Shown piece after piece: positions 11,901-23,400 of a stretch of DNA of 49,632 bases. Positions within the stretch are counted from its first letter, which is position 1. The number at the start of each line of letters is the position of its first letter. The stretch is from positions 1 to 49,632 of the forward strand of contig JBAMDO010000302.1 of the NCBI GenBank assembly GCA_037074765.1. The letters run 5' to 3'. The notes beneath the pieces were generated by a model. The model worked only from the letters and a program-made list of their open reading frames with translations, searched no databases and had not been told where the DNA came from. The DNA is from Mansonella perstans (lineage: Eukaryota > Nematoda > Chromadorea > Rhabditida > Onchocercidae). The position numbers were made by a program, and so were the translations under genes.

Positions 11901-14900
11901 AAATTTTTATATTACAAAACAAAAACTAAACGTTACTTTTCTTTCTCAGGGCAAATGTGGAATGTTTAACGATTAAAGACAAATGTTTCAGCCTTATGTT
12001 TGACTTACAACTTATCGGTGATTCCTTGTGATTACTGAATTCTTGGCCTACTACATTTCACATATTCACCATTATATTTCATATTATTCATAAGTATGCT
12101 TGGCAATAACTTACGTATGACATTTTATCTGAGTAAATCAAGTATAGTTAAAGTCTGATAATTTTAGCAATACTAATAATTAGTATTGAAAGGTAATTCT
12201 ATATTCAATCGATTAAGCATTCAGATGTGATTTTTGATAATTGAAATTAATATGAACAGAAATAAATTGTGTAAAGTAAGAATCTTAGTGATATTTTTGA
12301 TGAAATTTTATTATAAAAAACTATTGACAAAAAATCTGTTACTGAAATACTCGATGAGAATTTCATTACTATTAATAACTGAACTAATATCTGAACAAAT
12401 GTGAAAACATTTTCTGCTCGATTAATCTTTCTGTGATAAAAAAAAAACGAAATGTTTTGTGGGAAAAGAAAACGAAACAAAGTATGGATATGTGATCGAT
12501 TGATGATAATTAAACTGAATCAGATTAAACGGTGACAAAATGCTGGTCGAAAGAGAAGAAGGAGAACTGAAAAGAAATGGAATATTTGAGTGTAATATTT
12601 GAGAGAAATTCTAATTGAAATTTCAATTTCAGAATATCTACTTTTAAATTTTAATCTCAAAATAGCGCATCAATTAATTGAAATATGTACTGTTTATGAA
12701 AATGAGAACTGAAAGCTTCACTATTGTTAATTGTACCAACCTCCGTTCTCATCTACTATCATTGCTGTCATTGCTAATAGCACTATTTATTAATGTTATT
12801 ATCATTGTTATTGTTAATTATTCTATGCATTATTACATTCATTATTATTATTCTTATTCACTTAGTTACTTACTTATTACTTTCTCTATTTGCTTATTTA
12901 TTTATTCTTTTGCTTTTCTTGATTTTTGCCGCTAACAATAGTAATGACTCACACAGCTACATTATTTTAATCATCGCTTTAATTATTAAACGACTGTCAT
13001 AGCCCGTCTCAGCAAAAAAATTTTTTGTTACATTTCAAAATGACATTAAAATGATTTTAAGAAAAAAAAACGAAAATTTCCCAATAGTACTACTAGAACG
13101 GTCAATAAGGTTTGCCTAATTTATTAAAGTGCTAAAATGCCTAAAACAATTAATTTTTATCAAATTTTAGGTAAGGTTGTAATCCAATTAAAAGCAAAGT
13201 AGTAATCAGCATAATAAGAATCAAAATATTAACGCACATCATGACATTGTCGTTGTTATCACAAATCTAAATAATTAATTCCATTCATTAAAATTAGCCA
13301 TAATTAATTTTGCAATTTCGTTTTTATTATTGAAGATGAATAAGTTTGACTAAAAGTTTAACTATTTAAAGATTTGAGAAGTTTTTCTTTAAATTTAAAA
13401 TTTCAAAATTTACAAATTTCTGTAATTTTTTCTACTGTTAACTTTTTTGAACAATAATTCACATATTTTATTAATCTATATAACCCTAAGGTAAAAAATT
13501 ATTCCATTTTAAATGAGTGTTCATTGCATAAAACCCTATAAGTTAATTAGCGATTATGATTATAGTCGGTACATTTGTAATAATAAGAGATGATTGTAAT
13601 AGTAGTAAGGTATTAATGGAGATTTATTAAGAAATTAATTAGAATGGTAATATTTGTTTAATTTATAAAGCATCAAATAATTTATATTTTTTCAGTACTC
13701 TTTGCGCATAAATGATATATGAAAGCATTTTGTTGGTTGAAAAAGCAAGTGCAAAAAAAATGAGCCAATGATTTATTGCTAAAAACTAGGCTCTCTTAAA
13801 AATACCGAAAATAAATGGCCGTATCGATTGTTTGGGATATTATGAAGCAGCTTTGTTGCAAATTAGTTTTATAATCGAATTGATGTTTTTTTCCAATAAG
13901 ATACTTTTAATTTCATTCTAACTTTTCAATTAATTTTTATAATTTTCAATTTGCTTTCTTTTCTTAATCAAAAAGAAGTATTTGAAAAAAAATTTGAACA
14001 AATTGAATTTTTTTGAAATATTTCCTGCGGCGATATCTATAATTATTCAAAGTGTACTGAAATATTTGAAATGCTATATATTTAGTCATAATTAAGCAAA
14101 AAAGTCATAATTAACATAATTAACTAGTCATAATTTACCGTCTAATCGTTCAATTTTTAAAATGAACCATTGTAGTTAGTATCTGAAATTTTTAAATATG
14201 AAATTAACAACGAACTTCTTGACGTCTGGTATGATGATATTATATTCGATACCTTCTCTGCGAAATAATCCTTCGATAATGGAAATCTTATTTGGTGGCA
14301 CCATAACATCCATAAAATTACCCAAACCATTTGTTTCTTTCCAAATATCCAACTTGAAACATCAATCAAATTTTTCATACACTTTAAAAAAATTTTGGAA
14401 CAACGATCGCTGCTCTTTTTGATTTTATTTAATTGAAAAAAGAAAAAATAAAAAAGCAAAAATTTCGTTTGTTTGAAATTTCGTAAAACTAAAATTTAGC
14501 AGAACTATAAATTATATAAATAATTATTAATTATTGTACAAGAATAATAATAATGGCGAACTGTAATTTATCAGATGACTAGTTATTTACATTTTCTTAA
14601 TTACTAAGCAATAAATATTGCTACAGGGATGTGGATACACTCTAATTTAATAGTTTATTTAAAATTAAAAGTTCCTGATCTATCCGTCGAAATTATACGC
14701 TAATTAATTTTTCATTTCGAAACTTCTTTTCCCCAATCATTAGAAGAATTCGTTTTCTTATTTTTTGGAAATACAATATGATTTTAAAAAAAAATTGAAC
14801 AAAACTTCAATTTCTTTTAAAAAAATGAGTTATTATCACTTGGCAACTTGCGTGAGCCGAAAATAACTGGAAATAATACCTCATATTCAACAGCATTGTT

Positions 14901-15572
14901 GCGCAACCATTTGAGAACATCCATTTGGGCATTACTCCGAGGTACTACCCGATATACCTTATATGGACCACCATCAGCATTACTGATAATTATTGTATTA
15001 TTACCCAATGGATATTCAAATCTTTCAAATAAAATATGAGGAAATTAAAGTTCTTAAAACAATCAATCGCCCTTTTTTATTGCTTGTTCTTTTGAAGAAT
15101 TTAATTTAATAGACTAAATTAAAATTTAACAAAACTAAATTAAAATTTAGCACTTCGACACGAAGTAATAAATTTTATATTTTTATGGTTCTCGTGATTT
15201 TTATGATTTTTACGGCAGTTTTTTTACTTTTTTTTTTACTTTTAGTATTCAAAAGAATTGTCAAAATGTCAAATTGTCACATTACTGAAAAAACCAAATT
15301 TCGCACGTTTGTTCGTTTTCAACTTTTTTTGCATTTTAAAATCTTTCTTGATTTGATTGCTTTCATGAAGTTAAATTAATCAAAGCAAAAATAATACTAA
15401 TAATGATGGAAAAAGAGAAATTTCATCATTCTTGCATCAATTTTATGTTTCAGATATTTATTTGTTAAATAATATTAAAATTGAAATCAAAATTAAAAGC
15501 TGCAAACCTTTTAACGGACAATGTTAAAACTTGTTCCGTGGCAAATATTACAGTATAAATCAGAAACAACAT
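6057..15572 (-). CDS. secreted M14 zinc carboxypeptidase with propeptide, 14 exons
   Basis: Exons, 5' to 3' on the minus strand: 15572-15508, 15021-14880, 14352-14216, 10720-10581, 10158-9986, 9668-9561, 9294-9172, 8668-8554, 8316-8244, 7791-7653, 7446-7362, 7141-7052, 6829-6656, 6325-6057. Phases agree throughout and give 610 aa. The start follows an ATTCAG acceptor. Residues 1-~19 form a signal peptide (MLFLIYTVIFA...). Residues ~22-120 match the carboxypeptidase activation peptide. The catalytic domain spans about 175-490. Zinc ligands are H239 and E242 (HAREW) and H381 (LHTYAQ), and the general base is E457 (VELRP). R301, N326-R327 and Y383 correspond to the substrate-binding R127, N144-R145 and Y198 of pancreatic CPA. 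D441 (SGGSDDW) corresponds to residue 255, where Asp defines B-type preference for C-terminal Lys/Arg. T434 lies where Tyr248 is usual. A Ser/Thr/Ile-rich tail of about 90 aa follows. Likely role: extracellular protein processing. The first and last exon joins are the least certain. Confidence 0.9.
8669..9171. repeat. (TG)n microsatellite inside carboxypeptidase intron 7
   Basis: The intron between exons 7 and 8 holds a long TG array at about 8838-8967 with regular TATG and TCTG interruptions. Its complement is (CA)n. The many open frames here on both strands (Cys/Val or His/Thr polymers) are repeat artefacts. Confidence 0.9.
10721..14215. other. 3.5-kb intron 3 of the carboxypeptidase gene
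   Basis: This intron separates the exons for the activation peptide from the exon that starts the linker to the catalytic domain. It is several times longer than the other introns of the gene. It holds a degenerate repeat block (11575-11830) and TTA/ATT-rich DNA around 12790-12950. Open frames here, such as those near 12250-12480 and 12680-13000, are low-complexity and match nothing. No nested gene is visible. Confidence 0.6.
11575..11830. repeat. degenerate direct repeats of about 80-110 bp
   Basis: The phrases GAGATGATACGGCAATT, ACTAGAAGCT and TTATTCTCTCCAGTAT recur in the same order about three times with substitutions and small gaps (for example ATGAGATGGTACGGCAATT near 11605 and CATGAGATGATACGGCAATT near 11700). 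This looks like an old tandem expansion inside an intron. No transposase or terminal repeats are seen. Confidence 0.65.
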
Positions 15573-15583
15573 CTGAATATAAT
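15573..15583 (-). promoter_or_regulatory. probable trans-splice acceptor before carboxypeptidase ATG
   Basis: On the minus strand the sequence ATTATATTCAG directly abuts the ATG at 15572-15570. In nematodes an AG acceptor touching the start codon usually marks spliced-leader addition. An upstream 5' UTR exon cannot be excluded. Confidence 0.5.
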
Positions 15584-16829
15584 CCTCTTGCAATTATACC
15601 AAAAAAAAAGTTTATTATTATGATGAAACACTGTGAACACTTTCAAGTAACTATAATTTAATTTACGTAATTGAATTAAAATGATTTTTTAGCTTTTGCT
15701 AAATGTCATCAGCTTAGAACAATTATGAATTTTGCGTGACACTTCCAGTAATTAGTAATTGAATTTTATATAATTAATTCAGCAAATTGTAAACCTTTTC
15801 TTCTTTTTCTCATGTTTTATATGCTTTTTCAATTTGTTTTTTCTCTAGTACCTTTTTGATAATATTTCAATTTTATTTATCTAAATACATTATAGCATTG
15901 AAGCAATCGTATAAAATTGAATTGCAATTAATTCTGCAAAATAGCGAAAAAGTACTGAGGAAAGAAGGAAGGAACGTAGAAAATCAGTAACAAATTATCG
16001 AAACATGGAAAGAGAGAAAACGGAATTTTTTCAGTAAGTCGAATATTCTTACCTTTCTCTCCGCTTTTTGTACTATTAAAAATAAAGTAGTGGAATATTA
16101 GAAATCGATTTACAATGAATTCAATTACTTTCACTTCTCTTTTACAGAAGGAATAGAAATAAAATTAATCAATTAGATTACTCAATTAGTTAATTAACAA
16201 ATGCTATAAATGAAGTGGAATAATGACTGTTTTATTGTAGGATATCGAAAGAGTCATTTAATGCAATTTAATAAAAGAATTGAAATAAATCGAAAAAGGA
16301 TCTTCAATAACGTCCAGAAAAGAAAGATAATGAAATGAACAATAATAATATCTCAATTTATGGAACAATCTATTACGGAAAAAGAGGAAAGGACGAAAAC
16401 AATGGAAACGATAGAAGGGATTATCATCGTATCATGGATCAGATATATCATCGTATCATCACTATTCCTCCAATGTGTTCGAGTAATAATGTTATAAAAG
16501 AAGAACGAAGGAGAAAACTATTTGGCATGATGATAAATGAAAATTTATTGGAGAACTTTTTAAAAAAATTTAATTCACTTGAACACATCCACGTAAACGA
16601 TTAGAACGGAACGAGTGCAAAACAATAGTTGAATCTTAAATATTCAGGTAATACAATAAGGGAAAAGAGAGGGAGGAAAAAGGCGGGGTGTTGGAGAAGG
16701 AAAAGACGGGGGACAGGGACGGGATAAATGCGAGGACAAAGAGGAGAAGAAATCACAAGTATAATTGGACAGGATCTGCGCAGATAACAAAACATAAATC
16801 CTGTTTTTATAACCACACTACTGCCACCA

Positions 16830-16975
16830 CCACAACTGATACGACCATTATTATCACAAATAGCAGTAATGCTGATAAAAGTTATCATTGTTATCAGACT
16901 ATTGCCACTATTACAATTGATGCAACCATTGTTATCGCAAATAGCAGTAATGCTGATAACAATTATCTGTTATCT
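16830..16975. repeat. ~81-bp tandem duplication, two copies
   Basis: Two successive copies share GCCAC-(T/C)-A-TTAC/ACAACTGAT(A/G)C, then ACCATT(A/G)TTATC(A/G)CAAATAG, then CAGTAATGCTGATAA. The shared CAAATAGCAGTAATGCTGAT blocks start near 16857 and 16938. The copies differ at several positions. Confidence 0.75.
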
Positions 16976-18149
16976 ACTAATAACCGATAATTGTTATTAG
17001 TGTTAAAAATGCTTTGTTAATAAACCACAACAACGGAATGAATTTGTTTTTGGACCAAATTTTGTGTGGTCGAAAATTGGAAATTAAAATTTCAATTTGA
17101 AATGAATTATTTTTATAAAATATGTAAAATATTTTGTAATTATTTTAATAATAGCCATCACTATGGTCAGTATTACTAATGCATACTTATTAAATAATAA
17201 TTAAAATGTTGTCAAGAATAGAAAAGACTTTGATAATAATTGATCCTTAATTTTACAATATTGCCTAAATAAATTTTCAAAATGAATACCATTTGAAAAC
17301 GTGAAAAGATGAAAGTGACATCAGATTTGAACGAAAGGAAAATTATAATTGTTTTAAAACTTGTTGAAAAAGAAAATTCATTTTGCATCGGCAATAAATT
17401 AAAAGATTTTTGGCAAAAGATCGTTGTGATTTTTTCTTGCTTCCAATTAAGAAATGAAAATCAGAATTACAAGATACTGAATTACAATCTTCCTAACAGT
17501 TATTACAATATATTTGATAATTTAGCATTACTATAACTATTAGAAATTTAAGATAACATTTATTTACTTAATTTCAATGATCGATTATTTCTATTAGGTC
17601 AGAGTTGAATTTTGAGATGAAAGATAATTTTATTTTTCGCGCATAAACTTTTTCTCGCAGCGACTATTTAAAGCATTACAAGAAAAGAAGAAGCTGAAAA
17701 AATTTCGTCAACTCCTTTTCCTTTTCTTCTTGGATACCAATCTCGTTAGTAACTTATCACTGTTCTATCTTAATACTCTTAAATTAATCATATCCACTTC
17801 TTTGCTCCTTCTTCCAAAATTCTTTTCATTGATTAATTAAATGAAAGGTAGACGCTGATGAGAAGAAAAAGGAACTCAGTGATTGCACGCTAATTTTAGG
17901 TAATTATACAAATAAAAAAGGAATCCGGAACTGAGATAATACTCCATTGCATTTTTTCACCTTTCTTCTCTTCCGCCCAGTTTTTTGCCTGCACGAAACT
18001 TCTCAATAAAACTCCTGCCCCAGGCAGTGGTGGCAATTATGAACATGAATGATATAAATGCTTGAAATCATTTAATTAAATCCGATTATATTATTCGAAC
18101 AATATGATATAATAACAACTGTGATGACACAATTAATAACAATAATATT

Positions 18150-18335
18150 CTGCTGTGTTGTTGTTTGTTATTGTTTTTGTCATCGCTATTGTTGTTTGTC
18201 ATTGCTGTTGTTGTTGTTGTCTGTTATTGTTGTTGTTGTTTGTTACTATTGTTGTTGTCATCATTTTTATTGCTGTTGTTGTTGTTTGTCATTATTGTTG
18301 TTGTCGTTTGTTATTATTGTCATTACTGCTGCAGA
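18150..18335. repeat. (TTG)n/(TTGTTA)n trinucleotide repeat
   Basis: An extended TTGTTGTTG/TTATTG array on the plus strand. It gives long open frames of Leu/Val/Cys in three frames, which are repeat artefacts. Confidence 0.9.
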
Positions 18336-20476
18336 ATGGCAGCATTTAGATAAGTAAGCGATAATTGATAAAATAAAATTGGGAAAGATCATCAGTTCTG
18401 AAAAATTTGTTAACAATTCAATTTTCTTTTTTTACCCAATTTGTAATTTTGGAATGTTTTTTTCCAAACAAAAGAAAAAAGTCAAAGTTTTACTTAAAAA
18501 CATTTTTTAATTTTTTCAAAAAAAAATCGATCATTTCAAGTTTTAAAAAAGTTTTTGTTCGAAAAAATCATCTGTACAGGAATGGATAACTAAGTGTTTT
18601 AAATAAAGTTTCGATAACTATTCTTAAAAAGCAATATTATCACTGCTAATCAATAATGAATGCTTTTTGAGATTAAACTGACTTAAAATGTCCTCAGTGA
18701 ACACTGATCACATTTCAAAGACACTGTGTTATATTTAATACATTGAGTTATTACGGTATTCTGGGAAAATATGTATATCCCAGCATATAATGCTTTGAAG
18801 TCATAAATAATGAGCCTATTCATTCCGAACTCATCCGGAATAACTGATCGGATGCAAGTGGTGGATAAAAATTCAATTAAAACACAAATTATTGGAGCCG
18901 TAATTGAGCTGTCATGCATAAATAATTACTCTGTTAAAAATATTGTGAGAACAGGTTTACATAATTTTTATTCTAATTAATTATTATTCGGACATTGCAA
19001 GCCCAATGAGAAAAACAGTTGTTTAAAAATACTTTACAATTTGCTACAACTTTGCTCTGATTCGTACGACATTTTAATAACCAAAATAATTCGTAAAGAA
19101 ATGATTGCACTGTACATTTCGTATGATAATTTCCAGTTCGTTGCTTTTTTTCCTAAATCTAATTGATGGAAATTTAAGTTAAAAAAAAAAAAAGAATTTG
19201 AAAACGGATTATTTTACATCTTCGCTTCACATACTTATTCCAATGATTTCAGTGTTTTTTTGAAATATCCTCAAAGACATACCCTGTTCTCTTTATTTCA
19301 AAAATTTTTAAATAACTTCCTGCTAAATTACTTTAAAATCATATATATTTACAGATATCATTGCTACTTATTAATCATCAATATTATTAACACCGTTATC
19401 ATTATCATCGTTATTGCTAGCACTATTGTTGTTAATCATTATTATTATCATTGCTGCCATCAATTATTATCAGCAACAAAAATGTATATGAAGCATATTT
19501 TATTCTGTTTGCAAATAATTAAGTAGCTGCACACAATTTGGTATTTTTATTGATTTGTTGATTTGTTGATCTGAAGATAACATCCATATTGATTGATTGA
19601 TTGATTCGCTATAAATTTGATGATTACAAAAGTTGTAAGCATTAGCATTAGCATTGTTGGAAAAATGATTTTTGGAATGATTCATATTTGCAAACAATCA
19701 TTCAATCAAATATTTCTTTTTCCACAATTTTCTGAAATTCAACATTTCAGCAGACCAAAATACCCAAATAAACACAATCACATACGGAGGCAAGAAACAA
19801 GCAGACACGCACACACATATATTACACACATAAAGGCATGTATATGCATAACTCCCAATGGCTAATTGTTCATTGTTGCATTTCAAAAGTAATATGTCTG
19901 GAATGTATCCGACAGATTTTTCAGTGCAATACGATTTTTTGAAAAAATTTCAAATTTTATAGTTGCAAGGTAATTTCTTTACATTAAAAAGTTAGTGATT
20001 TCACATAATATTTTAGCAATTTTTCGTCAAACTATTTGTTTACTTTTTGCTAAGAATTCAACTTGCATTTTTAATCGAAATTATTGAAAGTAATGAAAAT
20101 TTATTAAATTTTCGTCCTTTTTCATTGACAATGGATTCAATTTATTCAGAACTGATAAATGCTCTGAATAATAAATGAATAACGAAGTTTGTTTCCATCA
20201 TTGTTATACGTCTAATTGCAGCATTTCGCTCATTTAATTAAGTTTAAGTTATTGCATATTTAACTGTGCAATAATTGCATTCTTTGATTACCATAATTTA
20301 TTCAGGGGAAGGTGGCTTTTGATTTGTGCGGTATTTGCAAGGTAAAAGTTTCAGAAACGATAGATATTTTCTAATCATAATTGTAGTTTTTTCTAATTTT
20401 CAAATTTTGATCGAAATATTTAAAAATTACTGACGAATTGAAATTGGCTAATTTCAAAAGAACAGAGGAGATATTG

Positions 20477-20486
20477 CTACTTGCAG
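20477..20486 (+). promoter_or_regulatory. acceptor / probable trans-splice site before ATG
   Basis: The sequence CTACTTGCAG ends directly at the ATG at 20487. The same frame can be read six bases further upstream from a TTG, but that would run through the acceptor, so 20487 is chosen as the start. An additional upstream exon is possible. Confidence 0.5.
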
Positions 20487-23400
20487 ATGTTTACTCAAAG
20501 TGAGGAAAAACTGAAGGAAACAGATGATTCGGGTAGCTGCGAATATCGACGACGTATCACTCATGAAGATTTGTGCAATCCCTATGGCTCGCGATCATTA
20601 TCGCAAGGCTGGCGAAAGTCAACGGATTACTGTCCTGGATTCTCCGATTATGCCACATTATATCCTTCACAACTTTGGTCCCGGAATGATCTCAGGGATC
20701 GTAGCAGACAATATCGTGACTCATCCGATCAACAACGCCATCACAATTCACACGCTCAGCAACGCCATCGTAATTCACACGATCAGCAACGACATCGTAA
20801 TTCAAACGATCAGCAACGCTATTATAGAAGTCGCAGTGAAACAATTCATGATCATCGCAAATGTTATAATACTTGGTATTCAGCTGATCACATTGGTCAA
20901 TTTGTAGAAAATTCGGAAAATCGCAAGAAAGTTCACGTGATCCCAACGAAGTTCGTTTCTACATCAGCGGCAAAAGATTCGCTTGATTCTCAAGCAAACA
21001 GTTCCAGAAATCTTGCATCTGATGTCTATTATTATGGACCATTTCGAGCTCGTAAAATAGAAATTACTCCAAAAATGTTGCCCATTACAACCAGGAAATA
21101 TCGATCAGTTCATGAGCGCTACGAACGAGAATACTTGCGTGAAATTCAAAATGATGGATCGAAAACCGTCAAGGGTTCAGTGGATGAGACAACACGTAAG
21201 AAAGTAAATGATGCGAAAGACGTGCCCGATGCTTATTCTAATACACTTCCGATACATACCTGCAATGAATTTGACGAAATAACATTATATGCCCCAGAAG
21301 CGCCCAAAATTCAATGCAATCAGTCGAACTCTTCAAATTTATCATCTGCAACAAACACTGATAAATTCAAGAAAATGTTATCAAAAAATTCAATTTTAGA
21401 AGAAAAACATGCTGAAACTGGACGTGACGCATTAATGAAAGGATTAGCATTGCTAAAGAGTCGAAAGAAAGAACAAGAAAACTTTCAGGCAATGTTGCGG
21501 ACATTACCTGAGAATAGCGAAACATTACTGACTGAGAATGGCGAAACATTACAGCCTGAGAATAGCCAAACATTATCGCCTGAGAATTATCGAACATTAT
21601 CGCCTGAGAACGGCCAAACATTGCCACCTGAGAATAGCCAAATGAAAAAATATCCAATGAGGACAGAAAAAAATTCCGAAATTCGAAAATATTTGTATGA
21701 AAAAATGCCACAATCAGCAGTTAAAAAAGCTGCAGGTTATTGGTATAAAAAAACATTTAAAAAATGTAATCAAACAGAAAAATATCCGCGAAAATTACAG
21801 CCATCACAGGTGACCACTGATAACTGCTTATGTGACAAGCGACAAAATGAAAGGATGAAATCAACAAATGTTGAAAACATCACCTCAACCAGTGCTTATA
21901 TTATTAATGCTGCTAATAATAATACTAATAGTAATGAATCAAAATTAATTACAGAAATACGTCAAGCACGTGAAAAATTACGAAAAGTTTTCAACGATTC
22001 AGGAATGATTATTTATGACAGGAATGCGAAAAAGAGTGCAATAACTTCAAGTAATACAGGTTATTGGGCTTTTTCTTATTTTTATTTGATTTTTACATTT
22101 ATTTCTTTATTTGACTTTGCAACTTTTTTGTTTAATTTTTGAACTTTAATTTTACACGCTTTTTTATCCTTAATCTTGGCTTAGTCCAAATGATTTGAAA
22201 TGAATTTGTTTAAATTTTTTAGTTGCTAATTTTCAGACCTCAATATTGCCTCAAAGCTGTCGTCGCCATATTCCCAAGAAATTTCATCTGCTTATTCAGG
22301 ACAATCGTCTAAGCGAACGGATGAGGGATCTGATGTTTTTCCGATTTTAAGCAGTTCTCATTTCACCGGAAAAACAGAAAATAAGCCGCAAAATGCGATA
22401 TTATCGACTGCTACGTCTACTACTACTGCCATAATTACTCCTGCTTCTGAAAAATTTCCGAAACATGAATCATTACTCTATAATGGCCGAAAACATGCGA
22501 CAATCACTGCCGAAGTATACATTCGAAGCCCACGGAATCTGAAACCAACAATAATCAACGTTTCTGTTGCCAATAAGAAAAGAAAGCAACCATGTTGGAT
22601 AGTATTAAGTGCTTATGAATCACCTCCCGGTACAACTCGTGAAAATAGTGCAAGAAAAAAGTTTGATGAAGCAATAGTTCAAATTAAACCTGATACTTCG
22701 ATGAGTAAAAAAATGAAAAAAACCGAACAGTTGACGGCGATAAGTCTTTCCGAAACAGGAAGCAATATCGCGAAAGTGAAACAAAAAATCTCTGAACAAA
22801 GTCAAATAAAAACGTTAATTTCTGCCGATTCTGAATTACGGTCGAAAATCCATCATGCTATTGAAATTGCAACAGATTCTTTGGTTAAATCAACATTCAG
22901 CACTGCAAGTAAAGATTCTATTTACGGAAGAAATCACAATTTCATTTTTAAATTCCACGAATTTTGTAATGCTGATTTTAAAATCAAGAATCACTTTATT
23001 ATCATTGAATTAACAGAAATTTTTCAAGATAATTAAATATACAACTTTCATAATTATAAGACAAGTGCGCATTGCTTTTCAGCAAAAACTTCCGATACTG
23101 GTGACACCTCATCAAATGATTGCCAAACCACAGTGACAATTAAAACTGATGAGATTTGTAAAACCCATCATACTACAGCCTTTGAACGATTGATAACAGC
23201 TGATAATGAACCAATAGAAATTTGCCGTCGTGGTTCTTCAATATTTTTCATTTTCCATCGTAAAAACAATTTTCAAATTTTGGATAATCTGTCAATTCTC
23301 TTCAAAAATGGTACCATTTATTTAAATGAAGTTTCAAAGACAACGTGATAATTGAAGTGTTAAGCTTCTTATAGTTACTGAGAATTAAACAAACTATAAG

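Larger units (their letters stand above)
15584..20476. other. intergenic region between two divergently transcribed genes
   Basis: This 4.9-kb stretch separates the starts of the minus-strand carboxypeptidase and the plus-strand transglutaminase-like gene, so it should contain both promoters. No exon is supported. Structures: a purine-rich stretch at about 16310-16760, an ~81-bp tandem duplication (16830-16975), a (TTG)n-type repeat (18150-18335), ATT/ATC triplets near 19360-19470 and GATT repeats at about 19535-19610. Open frames at 16335-16604, 16688-16990 and 19260-19526 are repeat-derived. Confidence 0.6.

Noticed and set aside
16335..16990. Two plus-strand open frames (89 and 100 codons)
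   Set aside because: Purine-rich low-complexity DNA and an ~81-bp tandem duplication. No family resemblance; the minus-strand frame overlapping them is equally long.
18121..18357. Three overlapping Leu/Val/Cys-rich open frames that resemble membrane proteins
   Set aside because: They are the three frames of one (TTG)n-like repeat.
20524..20946. Open frames in other frames and on the minus strand over the first transglutaminase-like exon
   Set aside because: Shadows of the long repeat-containing exon; they end inside it and show the 27-bp repeat in other frames.
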